This document shows positions 1-7,240 of a stretch of DNA of 15,342 bases, piece after piece. The stretch is taken from contig CAKQKQ010000041.1 of assembly GCA_934249265.1 (NCBI GenBank), forward strand, positions 1 through 15,342, written 5' to 3'. A program made the translations under genes and the position numbers. The notes under the pieces are model-generated. The model was not told the origin of the DNA and searched no databases. It worked only from the letters and a program-made list of their open reading frames with translations. How positions within the stretch are numbered: position 1 is the stretch's first letter; the number at the start of each line of letters is the position of its first letter. This DNA comes from an uncultured Clostridia bacterium (GTDB taxonomy: Bacteria; Bacillota; Clostridia; Christensenellales; Borkfalkiaceae).

Positions 1-746
1 ATTGCAATAGCCGTTATCCACTCTAATTCGCTGCCCGTGTAGTCGGGGTAATAATCTTTAAAAATTTCGTAAGCGGACTTGCCGTTTGCGCCCTTCTCGC
101 CTGCCGAACCTTTAATCCAATTCAAAAAGTCCTCTTTACTGCCGGTGTTTCCGCATGCAAGCCAAATGTCATATGCCGACTTTCCGTTTGCTCCGTCCTT
201 ACCGTTCGTACCGTCCTTACCGTCGGTTCCGTTCGTTCCGTCTTTACCGTTTGTTCCGACTGCTTTTGCTTCGGTCTTTATTCCGCCGATTACCCAATAT
301 CCGTCGACTGATATTTCAATAGTGGGCGTCGTTCCGTCCGTTCCGTTTTGACCGTCCGCGCCTTTTACTTGACCTAAATCAACGTAGTCATTGCTGTTGG
401 TGTATTTTACGTAAAGTTTGCCGTTTTCGATTTTTATGTCGGCAATTCCTACGCCGTTTTGACCGTCTTTACCGTCTTGTCCATTCTGCCCGTCTTGTCC
501 GTTTTGACCCGGCGTTCCTTGTTGACCTTGGTCGCCTTTTTCGCCTTTAAGCCAGTTCAAAAAATCTTGCTCCGTTCCGCTATGTCCGTTGTCAAGCCAA
601 ATTTGATATGCGGATTTTCCGTCTGCGCCGTCCGCACCGTTTGTGCCGTTTTTACCGTTTACTCCGTCTTTTCCGCAACCTACGAAACCGACCGCACATA
701 CAACCGTAAGCACGCACGCTATTAAAAGCGATACTATCTTCTTCAT
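1..746 (-). CDS. Collagen-like Gly-X-Y repeat lipoprotein, 3' end outside window
   Basis: The first 248 residues are visible and the frame is still open at base 1. They start with a lysine-rich signal peptide and a lipobox-like FVGC (lipidated Cys24), so the protein should be anchored outside the membrane. Gly-X-Y tracts rich in GKDG, GQNG and GTNG follow at about residues 25-44, 68-100, 129-140, 164-189 and 212-222. Between them a module GKSAY-IWL-G-G-DFLNW occurs at about 43-67 and 188-212, and a diverged third copy (GKSAYEIF...ELEW) starts near 222. The start ATG (744-746) has AAGGAG just upstream. The Gly-X-Y tracts probably form collagen-like triple helices on the cell surface, as in other bacterial collagen-like proteins. 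Ligand and role are unknown. Plus-strand frames here are only the complement of the repeats. Confidence 0.87.
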   Translation of the reverse strand, partial: MKKIVSLLIACVLTVVCAVGFVGCGKDGVNGKNGTNGADGADGKSAYQIWLDNGHSGTEQDFLNWLKGEKGDQGQQGTPGQNGQDGQNGQDGKDGQNGVGIADIKIENGKLYVKYTNSNDYVDLGQVKGADGQNGTDGTTPTIEISVDGYWVIGGIKTEAKAVGTNGKDGTNGTDGKDGTNGKDGANGKSAYDIWLACGNTGSKEDFLNWIKGSAGEKGANGKSAYEIFKDYYPDYTGSELEWITAIA

Positions 747-871
747 GTCCTTATCTCCTTTTTATTTAAAAATCTCATTTTTTACCAAAACTTTACCGAG
801 TAAGTATCAAATAAATCTTATATCGTCTAAAAATTTAGGCAAAAAACAAATCTTTTTTTATTGCACAACAC

Positions 872-900
872 ATTATATACTCTTGATTTTTTTATGTCAA
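872..900 (-). promoter_or_regulatory. Promoter of the collagen-like lipoprotein gene
   Basis: On the minus strand there is a perfect TTGACA (895-900), a 17-bp spacer and a perfect TATAAT (872-877). The predicted transcript starts near 865, which gives a leader of about 119 nt before the ATG. No operator palindrome is seen in this spacer. Confidence 0.8.
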
Positions 901-1024
901 ACCATTTTAATAATTTTTATGACGATTTATGAAAACACTGTTTTGTTTGTATTCGTCGTTTAATTTTTGCCTTAAATTTTAAACTTTATTTTCTATGCTG
1001 TTTTATTTTATTACCCCATTTTTA

Positions 1025-1058
1025 ACGTTTTTACGCGATACGTATGCGGTAAAAACGT
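1025..1058. repeat. Interspersed palindromic repeat, copy 1 (TACGTA core)
   Basis: This is a 34-nt near-palindrome with perfect 10-nt outer arms (ACGTTTTTAC / GTAAAAACGT) and a perfect ATACGTAT centre. Three mismatched pairs separate arms and centre. It lies between the divergent collagen-like lipoprotein and the ABC transporter operon. Similar sequences lie at 4560, 7780 and 8757, all between genes. The absence of a U-tract argues against a plain terminator. Confidence 0.75.
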
Positions 1059-1129
1059 CAACCGACAAAATTAACCCCACCGACATAATTATTTAAATAT
1101 ATATTTATATAGGTATAAATATTATCATT

Positions 1130-1294
1130 ATAATAATGCGCAAATGCACCGACCCACAACCAATTATAACACGCGAACAAGTCAATCACACTCCGATTAT
1201 AATACGCAAACGCGCCGATTGTTTCACAACTGCGTTACAAAAACGCGCCAACCGTTCCCCGACTATATTGCGCAAGCATATCGCCCGCACCCTA
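1130..1294. repeat. Tandem array, five degenerate 33-nt units
   Basis: Units run 1130-1162, 1163-1195, 1196-1228, 1229-1261 and 1262-1294, each exactly 33 nt. The best conserved part is an AT-rich start (ATTATAAT) followed by ACGCAAACGCGCCGA; the second half of each unit drifts. Because 33 is a multiple of three, an open frame at 1144-1386 reads as an 11-residue repeat (N/D-Y-N-T-x-T-R...). It has no ribosome binding site, and I treat the array as non-coding. It sits about 120 bp upstream of the transporter promoter. Function is unknown. Confidence 0.65.
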
Positions 1295-1415
1295 TTTCAT
1301 TTTTAAACCACACCAAATTCCGTTTTCAAACCACAAAAAATCAACCACTACGTTTTGCCGAAATTTCGCCGATACCGCAACGATAAAAAAATTTTAAAAT
1401 ACCCCTTAAAAACAC

Positions 1416-1444
1416 TTGACAACTTTAGCGCGCTAAAGTATAAT
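1416..1444 (+). promoter_or_regulatory. Promoter of the ABC transporter/TrpR-like operon with operator in spacer
   Basis: A perfect TTGACA (1416-1421), a 17-bp spacer and a perfect TATAAT (1439-1444) stand before the substrate-binding protein gene. Sixteen of the 17 spacer bases form a perfect palindrome, CTTTAGCGCGCTAAAG (1423-1438). A protein bound there would block RNA polymerase. The obvious candidate is the TrpR-family protein encoded last in the operon; this assignment is inference. Confidence 0.85.
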
Positions 1445-1457
1445 AACCACATACTTA

Positions 1458-1481
1458 CTTTAATACATTAAAGTGTTAAAG
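1458..1481. promoter_or_regulatory. Second operator palindrome plus extra half-site
   Basis: CTTTAATACATTAAAG (1458-1473) has 7-nt arms and shares the outer CTTTA/TAAAG half-sites with the palindrome inside the promoter, 35 bp away centre to centre. Another TTAAAG half-site follows at 1476-1481. It covers the start of the predicted transcript. The pattern resembles tandem operator use by a TrpR-type dimer. Confidence 0.65.
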
Positions 1482-1515
1482 TGAAAATTTAAACAAAATG
1501 TCAAGGAGAATACTT

Positions 1516-2349
1516 ATGAAAAAGGCATTTAAAATTATTACCGTATTTGTTTTATTGATTATGACAACGTTGTCGTTCGGCGCATGCGGCAACAAAGCCG
1601 GCGGCGGCAACGATAAAATCGTAAGCGTAAGGACAAAAACTCTCACCGTCGGTTACACCGATTACAAACCCATGAACTACACCGACGACAACGACGTGCT
1701 TAAAGGTTTCGATACCGAACTTGCGCTTATGGTGTTTAATTCGCTCGGTTATGAAGTGAAATTTAAACTCATCGATTGGAGCAACAAATACACCGAACTC
1801 GAAGGCGGCACGGTTGACTGTTTGTGGAACGGATTTACCGCAAACGTTGCCGACGACGACGGCGTGCAAAGAAGCGAAAAGGTAGATTTCAGCGTTTATT
1901 ATATGACAAACGCGCAATGTATAGTCAAAAAATCCTCTACCCCCAACATCACTTCCGTGGACGATTTTGCAAACAAAGCAGTGGGATATGAAGTAGGCTC
2001 GGCGGGCGAAAGTTACGTCAACGGAATAACCGCAAACTTTAACGCAAAACCCGTCACTTCGCAAATGGACGCCGTAAGAGACGTAAACATGGGTACTTGC
2101 CAATATGCCGTAATCGACCTTTTACTCGCTAAATCGATAGTCGGTCAAGGCGATTATAAAAACCTCGTAATAAACGAAGGCATCGAAATCGAGGCGGAAT
2201 ATTATGCGGTCGGCTTTAAAAAAGGCAGTCAACTCACCGCAAAAGTCAATTATATGATTAAGGCTTACGCCGAACTCGGTTATCTTACCGAACTCGCTAA
2301 AAAATACGGCTTGGAAACTTCGGTAATTACAAATTTTAATATATCCTAA
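1516..2349 (+). CDS. Polar amino acid ABC transporter, substrate-binding lipoprotein
   Basis: A 277-residue extracytoplasmic binding protein of the SBP_bac_3 (family 3) type. It has a signal peptide with lipobox SFGAC (lipidated Cys24) and a short Gly-rich linker. The first binding lobe follows, with the family pattern GYTDYKPMNY...LKGFDTELA, the WNGF segment near 104-107 and R-x-x-x-VDFS (Arg119). That Arg is where this family usually binds the ligand carboxylate. The second lobe carries the GYEVGSAGES stretch. I chose the ATG at 1516 over one 18 bases earlier because AAGGAGAA lies correctly before 1516. It is the first gene of a four-gene operon with permease, ATPase and TrpR-like regulator. 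The regulator suggests tryptophan or a related amino acid as substrate, but the sequence does not prove it. Confidence 0.9.
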   Translation: MKKAFKIITVFVLLIMTTLSFGACGNKAGGGNDKIVSVRTKTLTVGYTDYKPMNYTDDNDVLKGFDTELALMVFNSLGYEVKFKLIDWSNKYTELEGGTVDCLWNGFTANVADDDGVQRSEKVDFSVYYMTNAQCIVKKSSTPNITSVDDFANKAVGYEVGSAGESYVNGITANFNAKPVTSQMDAVRDVNMGTCQYAVIDLLLAKSIVGQGDYKNLVINEGIEIEAEYYAVGFKKGSQLTAKVNYMIKAYAELGYLTELAKKYGLETSVITNFNIS

Positions 2350-2435
2350 CAACCGAATAACTTAAAAAACGCACATAAAACGGCTGTAATAACCTAATGA
2401 AAACGGTTTCTTCCAATACAATTTAAACAACTAAT

Positions 2436-2473
2436 AAAACAAACTTTGCGAAAAAAACCGCAAAGTTTGTTTT
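2436..2473 (+). terminator. Intra-operon hairpin terminator after the binding-protein gene
   Basis: A perfect 15-bp inverted repeat (AAAACAAACTTTGCG and its complement) has an 8-nt A-rich loop; the right arm ends in TTTT. It lies in the 305-bp gap between the binding-protein and permease genes. I find no convincing second promoter in the rest of the gap, so partial termination is likely. That would give more binding protein than membrane components, a common arrangement in such operons. The remainder of the gap (2474-2654) shows nothing else clear. Confidence 0.75.
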
Positions 2474-2654
2474 GCCGAATTTAGATACTCTTTTTAGTTT
2501 TTAAAATAAAACTATACAAATACACAACACAACGTCACGATAAAGGTTGATTAAAGTTTTGCACCACACAAAACAAAAACGCATAAAATCAAGCAAAATT
2601 TTATCGCAAATCAACCGAAAATTATGACAAAACATTTACACAAGGACGATTATT

Positions 2655-3353
2655 ATGGATTTTATGACTGTTACGCGCAGTTTGTTAGAGGGCTTCGGCG
2701 TAACGCTGTTGCTGTTTTTACTGACTTTAATATTATCTCTTCCGCTGGGACTTTTGATTTCTCTGTTTACGATGAGCAAATTCGCCCCATTAAGAATATT
2801 TTTCAAAATAATAGTTTGGATTATAAGAGGCGTACCCCTTATGCTTCAACTTTTTATCGTATATTACCTACCGGGAATGGTCTCGAAAAGCGGCACAAAT
2901 TTTTGGGGAGAAATAGACAATTCGTTTTACTTTAATTACGGAATTAAAAACGGCGGACCGTTTATCGCCACGGTGGTCGCTTTCGTGTTTAACTACGCTT
3001 GTTATTTTTCGGAAATATTCAGGGGCGGCATCGAAGGCATACCCAAAGGACAAATCGAGGCGGGACAAGTGCTTGGCATGACGAAAAAGCAAATATTTTT
3101 CAACATTACGCTTATGCAAGTGATAAAGCGCATCGCCGCGCCGATGTCAAACGAAGTAATTACTCTCGTAAAAGACACCGCGCTTGCAAGGGTAATCGGC
3201 GTTGTGGAAATTGTAATGTCGGCATATACTTTCACGAGCAAGGCATTGATTTGGCCACTGTTTTATTCGGGCGCGTTTTATCTCGCTTTCGTGGGAATAC
3301 TTACCTTGCTGTTTAATCATTTGGAAAAGAAATTAAGTTATTATAAGGTGTAA
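2655..3353 (+). CDS. Polar amino acid ABC transporter, permease
   Basis: A 232-residue integral membrane protein of the His/Glu/Gln/Arg-type permease family (BPD_transp_1). Hydrophobic segments lie at about 12-38, 47-71, 103-120, 178-195 and 200-221. The motif RGVPLMLQ (58-65) is typical of this family. The cytoplasmic EAA loop, which docks on the ATPase, reads EAGQVLGMTKKQIFFNITL at about 135-153, with the conserved Gly. The start has AAGGA eight bases upstream. The stop is one base from the ATPase start, so the two are translationally linked. As the only permease in the operon it probably works as a homodimer. Confidence 0.92.
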   Translation: MDFMTVTRSLLEGFGVTLLLFLLTLILSLPLGLLISLFTMSKFAPLRIFFKIIVWIIRGVPLMLQLFIVYYLPGMVSKSGTNFWGEIDNSFYFNYGIKNGGPFIATVVAFVFNYACYFSEIFRGGIEGIPKGQIEAGQVLGMTKKQIFFNITLMQVIKRIAAPMSNEVITLVKDTALARVIGVVEIVMSAYTFTSKALIWPLFYSGAFYLAFVGILTLLFNHLEKKLSYYKV

Positions 3354-3354
3354 T

Positions 3355-4209
3355 ATGGCATTTTTGACTATAAAAGACGTAAATAAAACGTTCGGCTCGG
3401 TAGCGGCATTGAAAAACGTGGGCTTTTCGATTGAAAAAGGCGAAGTCGTATCCATAATCGGCTCTTCGGGTAGCGGAAAAACAACTCTGCTCAGGTGCAT
3501 AAACTTTCTTGAAAGCGTGGACGAAGGCAGTTTTTATCTCGACGGCGAAGAAATGTTTTCAGGACCTATAGACAAACTCACCGAAAACGAAAAGCGCGCG
3601 AAAAGGCTTTCGATCGGGCTTGTTTTTCAGTCGTTTAACCTTTTCCCGCACTACTCTATACTTAAAAACGTGACGCTTGCGCCCGAACTTTTGATTAAAG
3701 AAAGCATCAAAAACAAGGGCAAAAAAAATAATAATCAAAAAATTTACGACGGAATAATTAAATATTACTTCGGCGACGAGATAGACGAAAGCAAAATCAA
3801 CGAAGTAATACAAAATAAATGCAAAGAAATATTGACAAAAGTCGGTTTGGAAAGTAAAATAGACTCGTACCCGCACCAACTTTCGGGCGGTCAACAACAA
3901 CGCGCCGCAATTGCAAGGGCTATCGCTTTAAACCCTTGTCTGCTCTGCTTTGACGAACCGACAAGCGCGTTAGACCCCGAACTCACGGGCGAAGTGCTTA
4001 AAGTAATTAAATCGTTAAAAAGCGACGAAAGGGCGATGATTATAGTCACGCACGAGATGAATTTTGCGAAAAACGTGTCCGATAAAGTGATTTTTATGTC
4101 GCAAGGCGAAATCGTGGAAGCGGGAACGCCGCAAGAAATTTTCGACAACCCCAAAACACAGACGCTTAAAAACTTTTTATCCGCAGTAAACGAAAAGGAC
4201 GGTAACTGA
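3355..4209 (+). CDS. Polar amino acid ABC transporter, ATP-binding protein with helical-domain insert
   Basis: A 284-residue ABC ATPase that powers amino acid uptake. All nucleotide-binding motifs are intact: Walker A GSSGSGKT (36-43), Q-loop Gln92 in FQSFNLFPH, signature LSGGQQQRAAIARA (176-189), Walker B LLCFDEPTSALD (196-207) and switch His233 in VTHEM. GlnQ/HisP-type proteins are normally about 240-250 residues. The extra length lies mostly at about 118-153, a Lys/Asn-rich stretch followed by an acidic helix, between Q-loop and signature in the helical subdomain that faces the permease. Upstream spacing is one base from the permease stop. The stop is one base before the TrpR-like gene. 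Confidence 0.93.
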   Translation: MAFLTIKDVNKTFGSVAALKNVGFSIEKGEVVSIIGSSGSGKTTLLRCINFLESVDEGSFYLDGEEMFSGPIDKLTENEKRAKRLSIGLVFQSFNLFPHYSILKNVTLAPELLIKESIKNKGKKNNNQKIYDGIIKYYFGDEIDESKINEVIQNKCKEILTKVGLESKIDSYPHQLSGGQQQRAAIARAIALNPCLLCFDEPTSALDPELTGEVLKVIKSLKSDERAMIIVTHEMNFAKNVSDKVIFMSQGEIVEAGTPQEIFDNPKTQTLKNFLSAVNEKDGN

Positions 4210-4210
4210 A

Positions 4211-4483
4211 ATGTCAAACGATATGAATAATCAAATAGATTTTTTATACGAAACCCTGTCTAAAGTAAAATCGAAACAACAATTTAAAGATTTGTTCGAC
4301 GATTTATGCACTTATAAAGAAATCGAGGCAATGGCTCAACGTTTGCAGTCGGCAAAACTTTTAATCGAGGGCGAAACCTATGAAAAAATAATCGAAACCA
4401 CAGGCATTTCGTCCGCCACCCTCTCTCGCGTAAACAAATGCGTGAAGTACGGCAAAGGCTATAAATCGGTATTGAATAAATAA
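4211..4483 (+). CDS. TrpR/YerC-family transcriptional repressor
   Basis: A 90-residue protein matching the YerC/YecD branch of the TrpR family along its length. The N-terminal helices (about 7-52, with FKDLFDDLCTYKEIEAMAQR) form the intertwined dimer in this family. The C-terminal helix-turn-helix is YEKIIETTGISSATLSRVNKC (about 57-77), the family's DNA-reading part. TrpR of Escherichia coli binds tryptophan as corepressor; whether this branch does is not settled by sequence. It is the last gene of the transporter operon, and two matching palindromes lie at the operon promoter, so it most likely represses its own operon. Family members are often about 100 residues, so this copy is complete. 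Confidence 0.9.
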   Translation: MSNDMNNQIDFLYETLSKVKSKQQFKDLFDDLCTYKEIEAMAQRLQSAKLLIEGETYEKIIETTGISSATLSRVNKCVKYGKGYKSVLNK

Positions 4484-4559
4484 GCATTTATTAAACTTTA
4501 TTTTTCGCCGTTTTTGAATATTTGCGGCTTGAATATATGGCAATTTTTATTGTTTTTTG

Positions 4560-4592
4560 CCGTTTTTACAGCATACGTATGGCGTAAAACGG
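4560..4592. repeat. Interspersed palindromic repeat, copy 2
   Basis: A 33-nt imperfect palindrome with CCGTTTTTAC left arm, GCATACGTATGG centre and GTAAAACGG right arm; one T is unpaired. It is followed by AAAATTT, as is copy 3. It lies between the convergent TrpR-like and sirtuin genes, upstream of the terminator at 4616. Confidence 0.75.
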
Positions 4593-4615
4593 AAAATTTT
4601 AACTAAATAAAATTT

Positions 4616-4653
4616 AAGACGAGGTTACTAAAAAATGCACCTCGTCTTTTTTT
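4616..4653 (+). terminator. Terminator of the ABC transporter operon
   Basis: AAGACGAGGT (4616-4625) pairs perfectly with ACCTCGTCTT (4639-4648) across a 13-nt loop and runs into a T-tract to 4653. It ends the plus-strand operon about 130 bp after the last stop. A smaller palindrome, AGCCGT-AA-ACGGCT (4666-4679), follows and could serve the convergent sirtuin operon, though it lacks a clear U-tract. The rest of 4680-4792 holds only loosely repeated TGCGATT blocks. Confidence 0.85.
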
Positions 4654-4792
4654 GTAAAAATTTTACAGCCGTAAACGGCTTAAATTAAAATCTAAATGTT
4701 TGCACCTTATTTACTTATCCGCAACGATTTAATGTCTGTGCGCGATTTGTTTATGTGCGTTATAAATTGCGATTCATATATGCGATTTACTG

Positions 4793-5650
4793 TCAATTTT
4801 CTTCGCACAACTTAATAAGCACTTCGCTTATATCTTCTGAAATAACCGCCGACCGCTCTTTTATATCTTCGGGAGCGTAAGCCATATCGGTATTTATGCA
4901 CGCGTATTTTGCCGCTTTGTTTTTCGCCGTCATCTTCCAAAACGGATATTTGATTATCACGGGGGTGTTCATACCGACGCCGAGTTCGAGAAACAGCACC
5001 TTTTTATCGGCGTTTTTCTCAAGAAATTCGGTGTAGTTTTTGCAAGCGGCATACCACCCTTTATCCTCTACGAATTTATCGTCCGCGCGCAAATTCATCG
5101 TCATTTCTCTTCCGCACACGGGGCATTTAGGCACGAGATAAGTCGGTATTTTCATGTTTTTTTGCTCGGAAAGCATCTCTTTAATTATTTTTTCGTTGTC
5201 GTAAGTTTTATCGTGGCACGGCAAACTGCATTGAAACAAACCGTAATCGCCTTGAATGTAAAAAAGCCGCTTTTTGTCAAACCCCGCTTTTTGAAAACAA
5301 TGGTCTACGTTTGTGGTTATTACAAAATAATTTTTGTCCTTTACAAGGTCATAAAGTTGATTATAAACGGGTTTCGGCGGGTCGGTATAACGATTTAAAA
5401 AGATATATCTCGACCAATACGCCCAATACTCTTCGGTCGTTTCATAAGGATAAAACCCGCCCGAGTACATATCGTGAAAGTTGTATTTTGTCTCGAAATC
5501 GTGGAAATTTTCGTGAAAACGCTTACCCGAATAAGTAAAACCCGCGGCGGTGGAAAGTCCCGCGCCAGCCCCTATCACTATCGCTTCTGCTTCGTCGATA
5601 AACGATTTTAATTTTTCGATTTCATTAAAGCAGTCGTGCATAAATTTCAT
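4793..5650 (-). CDS. Class M sirtuin (SirTM), NAD+-dependent protein ADP-ribosyltransferase
   Basis: A 285-residue Sir2-fold protein. NAD-binding motifs are GAGAGLSTAAG (27-37), TTNVDH (112-117) and ELGVGMNTP (222-230). Four zinc-type cysteines lie at 141, 145, 176 and 179. The usual catalytic His of the HG motif is Gln133 (IQGDYG). Asn114, Gln133 and Arg188 have the same spacing as the Asn/Gln/Arg set I recall for Streptococcus pyogenes SirTM, which ADP-ribosylates rather than deacylates. The start ATG follows GGAGGAAG and lies inside the last codons of the macrodomain gene (26-bp overlap), so the two are translationally coupled. Known SirTM partners modify the lipoyl carrier GcvH-L; neither that gene nor its ligase is in this window. 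Confidence 0.92.
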   Translation of the reverse strand: MKFMHDCFNEIEKLKSFIDEAEAIVIGAGAGLSTAAGFTYSGKRFHENFHDFETKYNFHDMYSGGFYPYETTEEYWAYWSRYIFLNRYTDPPKPVYNQLYDLVKDKNYFVITTNVDHCFQKAGFDKKRLFYIQGDYGLFQCSLPCHDKTYDNEKIIKEMLSEQKNMKIPTYLVPKCPVCGREMTMNLRADDKFVEDKGWYAACKNYTEFLEKNADKKVLFLELGVGMNTPVIIKYPFWKMTAKNKAAKYACINTDMAYAPEDIKERSAVISEDISEVLIKLCEEN

Positions 5651-6368
5651 AATCTTCCTCCGTAAACACGTTAAAAATCACCTTTAGTTCGCTTTTTGAT
5701 TTCGCCTTATATTCTTTAACCGTTTGCACGGCGAGCGTTGCCGCCTCTTTTTTAGGATAGCCGAACACGCCCGTCGAAATACAGCAAATAGCGATGCTCT
5801 TCAATTTCATTTCGTCGGCTTTATTTAGGCAATTTGAATAACATTTTTTAATGTCGGCTTGATTTTGAGCCGTAACGCGCCCATAAACTATAGGACCGAC
5901 GGTGTGAAAAATAAACTTACTCGGCAAATTGTATGCTTTTGTGACGATAACTTCGCCGTTTTTTGCTGTTTTGCCTTGCATGATTTTATCGCAGTCGAGT
6001 CTCACTTGCACGCCCGCCGCCGAGTGAATGGCATTGTCTATGCAATTGTGCAACGGACTAAAACACCCCAGCATCGCCGAATTTGCCGCGTTGACGATCG
6101 CGTCGGCATTAAGCGTAGTGATATCTCCTTTAAAAAGAGCAACTCCGCCTTTGTACGTAAAATTATTTACGTCAATTACACCCTTTTCGGCCGTCCTTTT
6201 CGCTAAATATTCGTCTTGCAAATCAAAAAATTCTTTCGATATCGGCTTGGGCGGGCGAACGTTGCACAGCGCGCGAAAATAATCGGTTTTTTGCTTTTCG
6301 TTAAGCGTGGGGATATCTTCTCCTCGTTCGTCGCATAAAATTTTAATAAGTCTGTCAACCGTCTCCAT
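5625..6368 (-). CDS. Zinc-dependent macrodomain ADP-ribosyl hydrolase
   Basis: A 247-residue Zn-macrodomain protein. A helical N-terminal part (1-65) precedes the macrodomain. ADP-ribose-binding motifs are GDIT (81-84), NAAN (93-96), HTVGPI (155-160) and STGVFGYP (198-205). The zinc signature of this subclass is GCF-x-P-x-H-x-C (Cys102, His107, Cys109), after NAANS and before IDN-IH--AG. In studied operons this enzyme removes the ADP-ribose put on by SirTM, making the modification reversible. GGAGA precedes the ATG. The 3' end overlaps the sirtuin gene, and the metallo-beta-lactamase-like gene lies 31 bp upstream, so all three are probably one transcript. Confidence 0.93.
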   Translation of the reverse strand: METVDRLIKILCDERGEDIPTLNEKQKTDYFRALCNVRPPKPISKEFFDLQDEYLAKRTAEKGVIDVNNFTYKGGVALFKGDITTLNADAIVNAANSAMLGCFSPLHNCIDNAIHSAAGVQVRLDCDKIMQGKTAKNGEVIVTKAYNLPSKFIFHTVGPIVYGRVTAQNQADIKKCYSNCLNKADEMKLKSIAICCISTGVFGYPKKEAATLAVQTVKEYKAKSKSELKVIFNVFTEEDYEIYARLL

Positions 6369-6399
6369 TTTGTCTCCGTAAAATTAAATAAATTGCTTT

Positions 6400-7194
6400 T
6401 TATTTTCCAAAAAACATATTCGCCGTCATATTCAAATAGTTTTCACCCGAATAGTCGGGGTAAATTTTTTGCACTTTTTCTTTAAATTCTTTTGATGTTT
6501 CGCTTTCTTTCGCAAGTTTTTCAAGCGTTTTTAAATATTCTATTTTTGTCTCGACGTCTTTTAAATCCTCGGGCGTGTAATGAGAAGTAAGTATAAAATT
6601 TACACCTTTGTCAATATAATTTTGAAGTTGAGAAATTATTGCTTGCAAGTGCGACTCTCCCGAAAGTATAGAGTGGCAATCGTGCCCCATCATATGCGTG
6701 TACACCACGTTGATTTCGGGTATTTCGATATCGAAAGCCTCGTCGTTGGGCGAAATAACGAAATCTATGCCGCCTATCGTGATTTTACCCGAAGAAATTA
6801 TATCTGTTATATTGTGTAACGTATTGTCGAAAACTTCGCCAAAAGCCTTTGTAAAATTATCTATCAACGCCCTACCGCCGCCGTTTTCGGCATAATTTTT
6901 AGCGGACTGCGTCGAATATTTTTTTACGCTAAAAAGAAATTTACCGCCGGCGGCGTGATAAGCAATTAACATACCGACTACGTTTAAATTTTGCGTGTAT
7001 TTTTCAAGCACGCTTTCGTTATCGAAAAAACAAGGGGATTCTATAATGACCGACTGCCCGTTCTTTTCCAAAATGAAAACTTCGTCGCTCATTAAATCCT
7101 CGGTTTTGTATGCGTGTAATTTAATCGTTCCGAAATCGTAAACGTTGATTTCGCCCTTTTCAAGTTTTTGCGTGGTAAATGTTTGTTTATTCAT
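6400..7194 (-). CDS. Metallo-beta-lactamase-fold-like protein with degenerate metal site
   Basis: A 264-residue protein with the beta-rich N-terminus and alternating pattern of metallo-beta-lactamase-fold hydrolases, but the metal-binding HxHxDH is absent: the equivalent stretch reads AYHAAGGKF (78-86). Other histidines that could be metal ligands remain at 167, 171 and 174 (THMMGHDCH) and 205 (TSHYTPEDL). A helical C-terminus (about 210-255) ends it. The fold call is from pattern and could be wrong. It is first in the operon with macrodomain and sirtuin and divergent from an HxlR regulator. GAGGTG precedes the ATG. The context suggests a stress response, possibly to electrophiles or oxidants, but no substrate can be named. 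Confidence 0.55.
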   Translation of the reverse strand: MNKQTFTTQKLEKGEINVYDFGTIKLHAYKTEDLMSDEVFILEKNGQSVIIESPCFFDNESVLEKYTQNLNVVGMLIAYHAAGGKFLFSVKKYSTQSAKNYAENGGGRALIDNFTKAFGEVFDNTLHNITDIISSGKITIGGIDFVISPNDEAFDIEIPEINVVYTHMMGHDCHSILSGESHLQAIISQLQNYIDKGVNFILTSHYTPEDLKDVETKIEYLKTLEKLAKESETSKEFKEKVQKIYPDYSGENYLNMTANMFFGK

Positions 7195-7240
7195 GATACA
7201 CCTCTTATGTTTTTATGTCAATCTCATCGATTGCAAGCAC

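Noticed and set aside
79..963. Plus-strand open frames rich in Pro, Phe, Ser and Val
   Set aside because: Those up to 746 are the complement of the Gly-X-Y codons of the minus-strand collagen-like gene; the one running to 963 extends into promoter DNA with no ribosome binding site.
1025..1058. Palindromic repeats as intrinsic terminators
   Set aside because: Stems are AT-rich and mismatched with no U-tract, and separate good terminators exist nearby at 4616 and 7990.
1144..1386. Open frame of 80 codons with an 11-residue repeat
   Set aside because: No ribosome binding site, no recognisable domain, and the pattern follows from the 33-nt DNA array. Kept as a repeat, not a gene.
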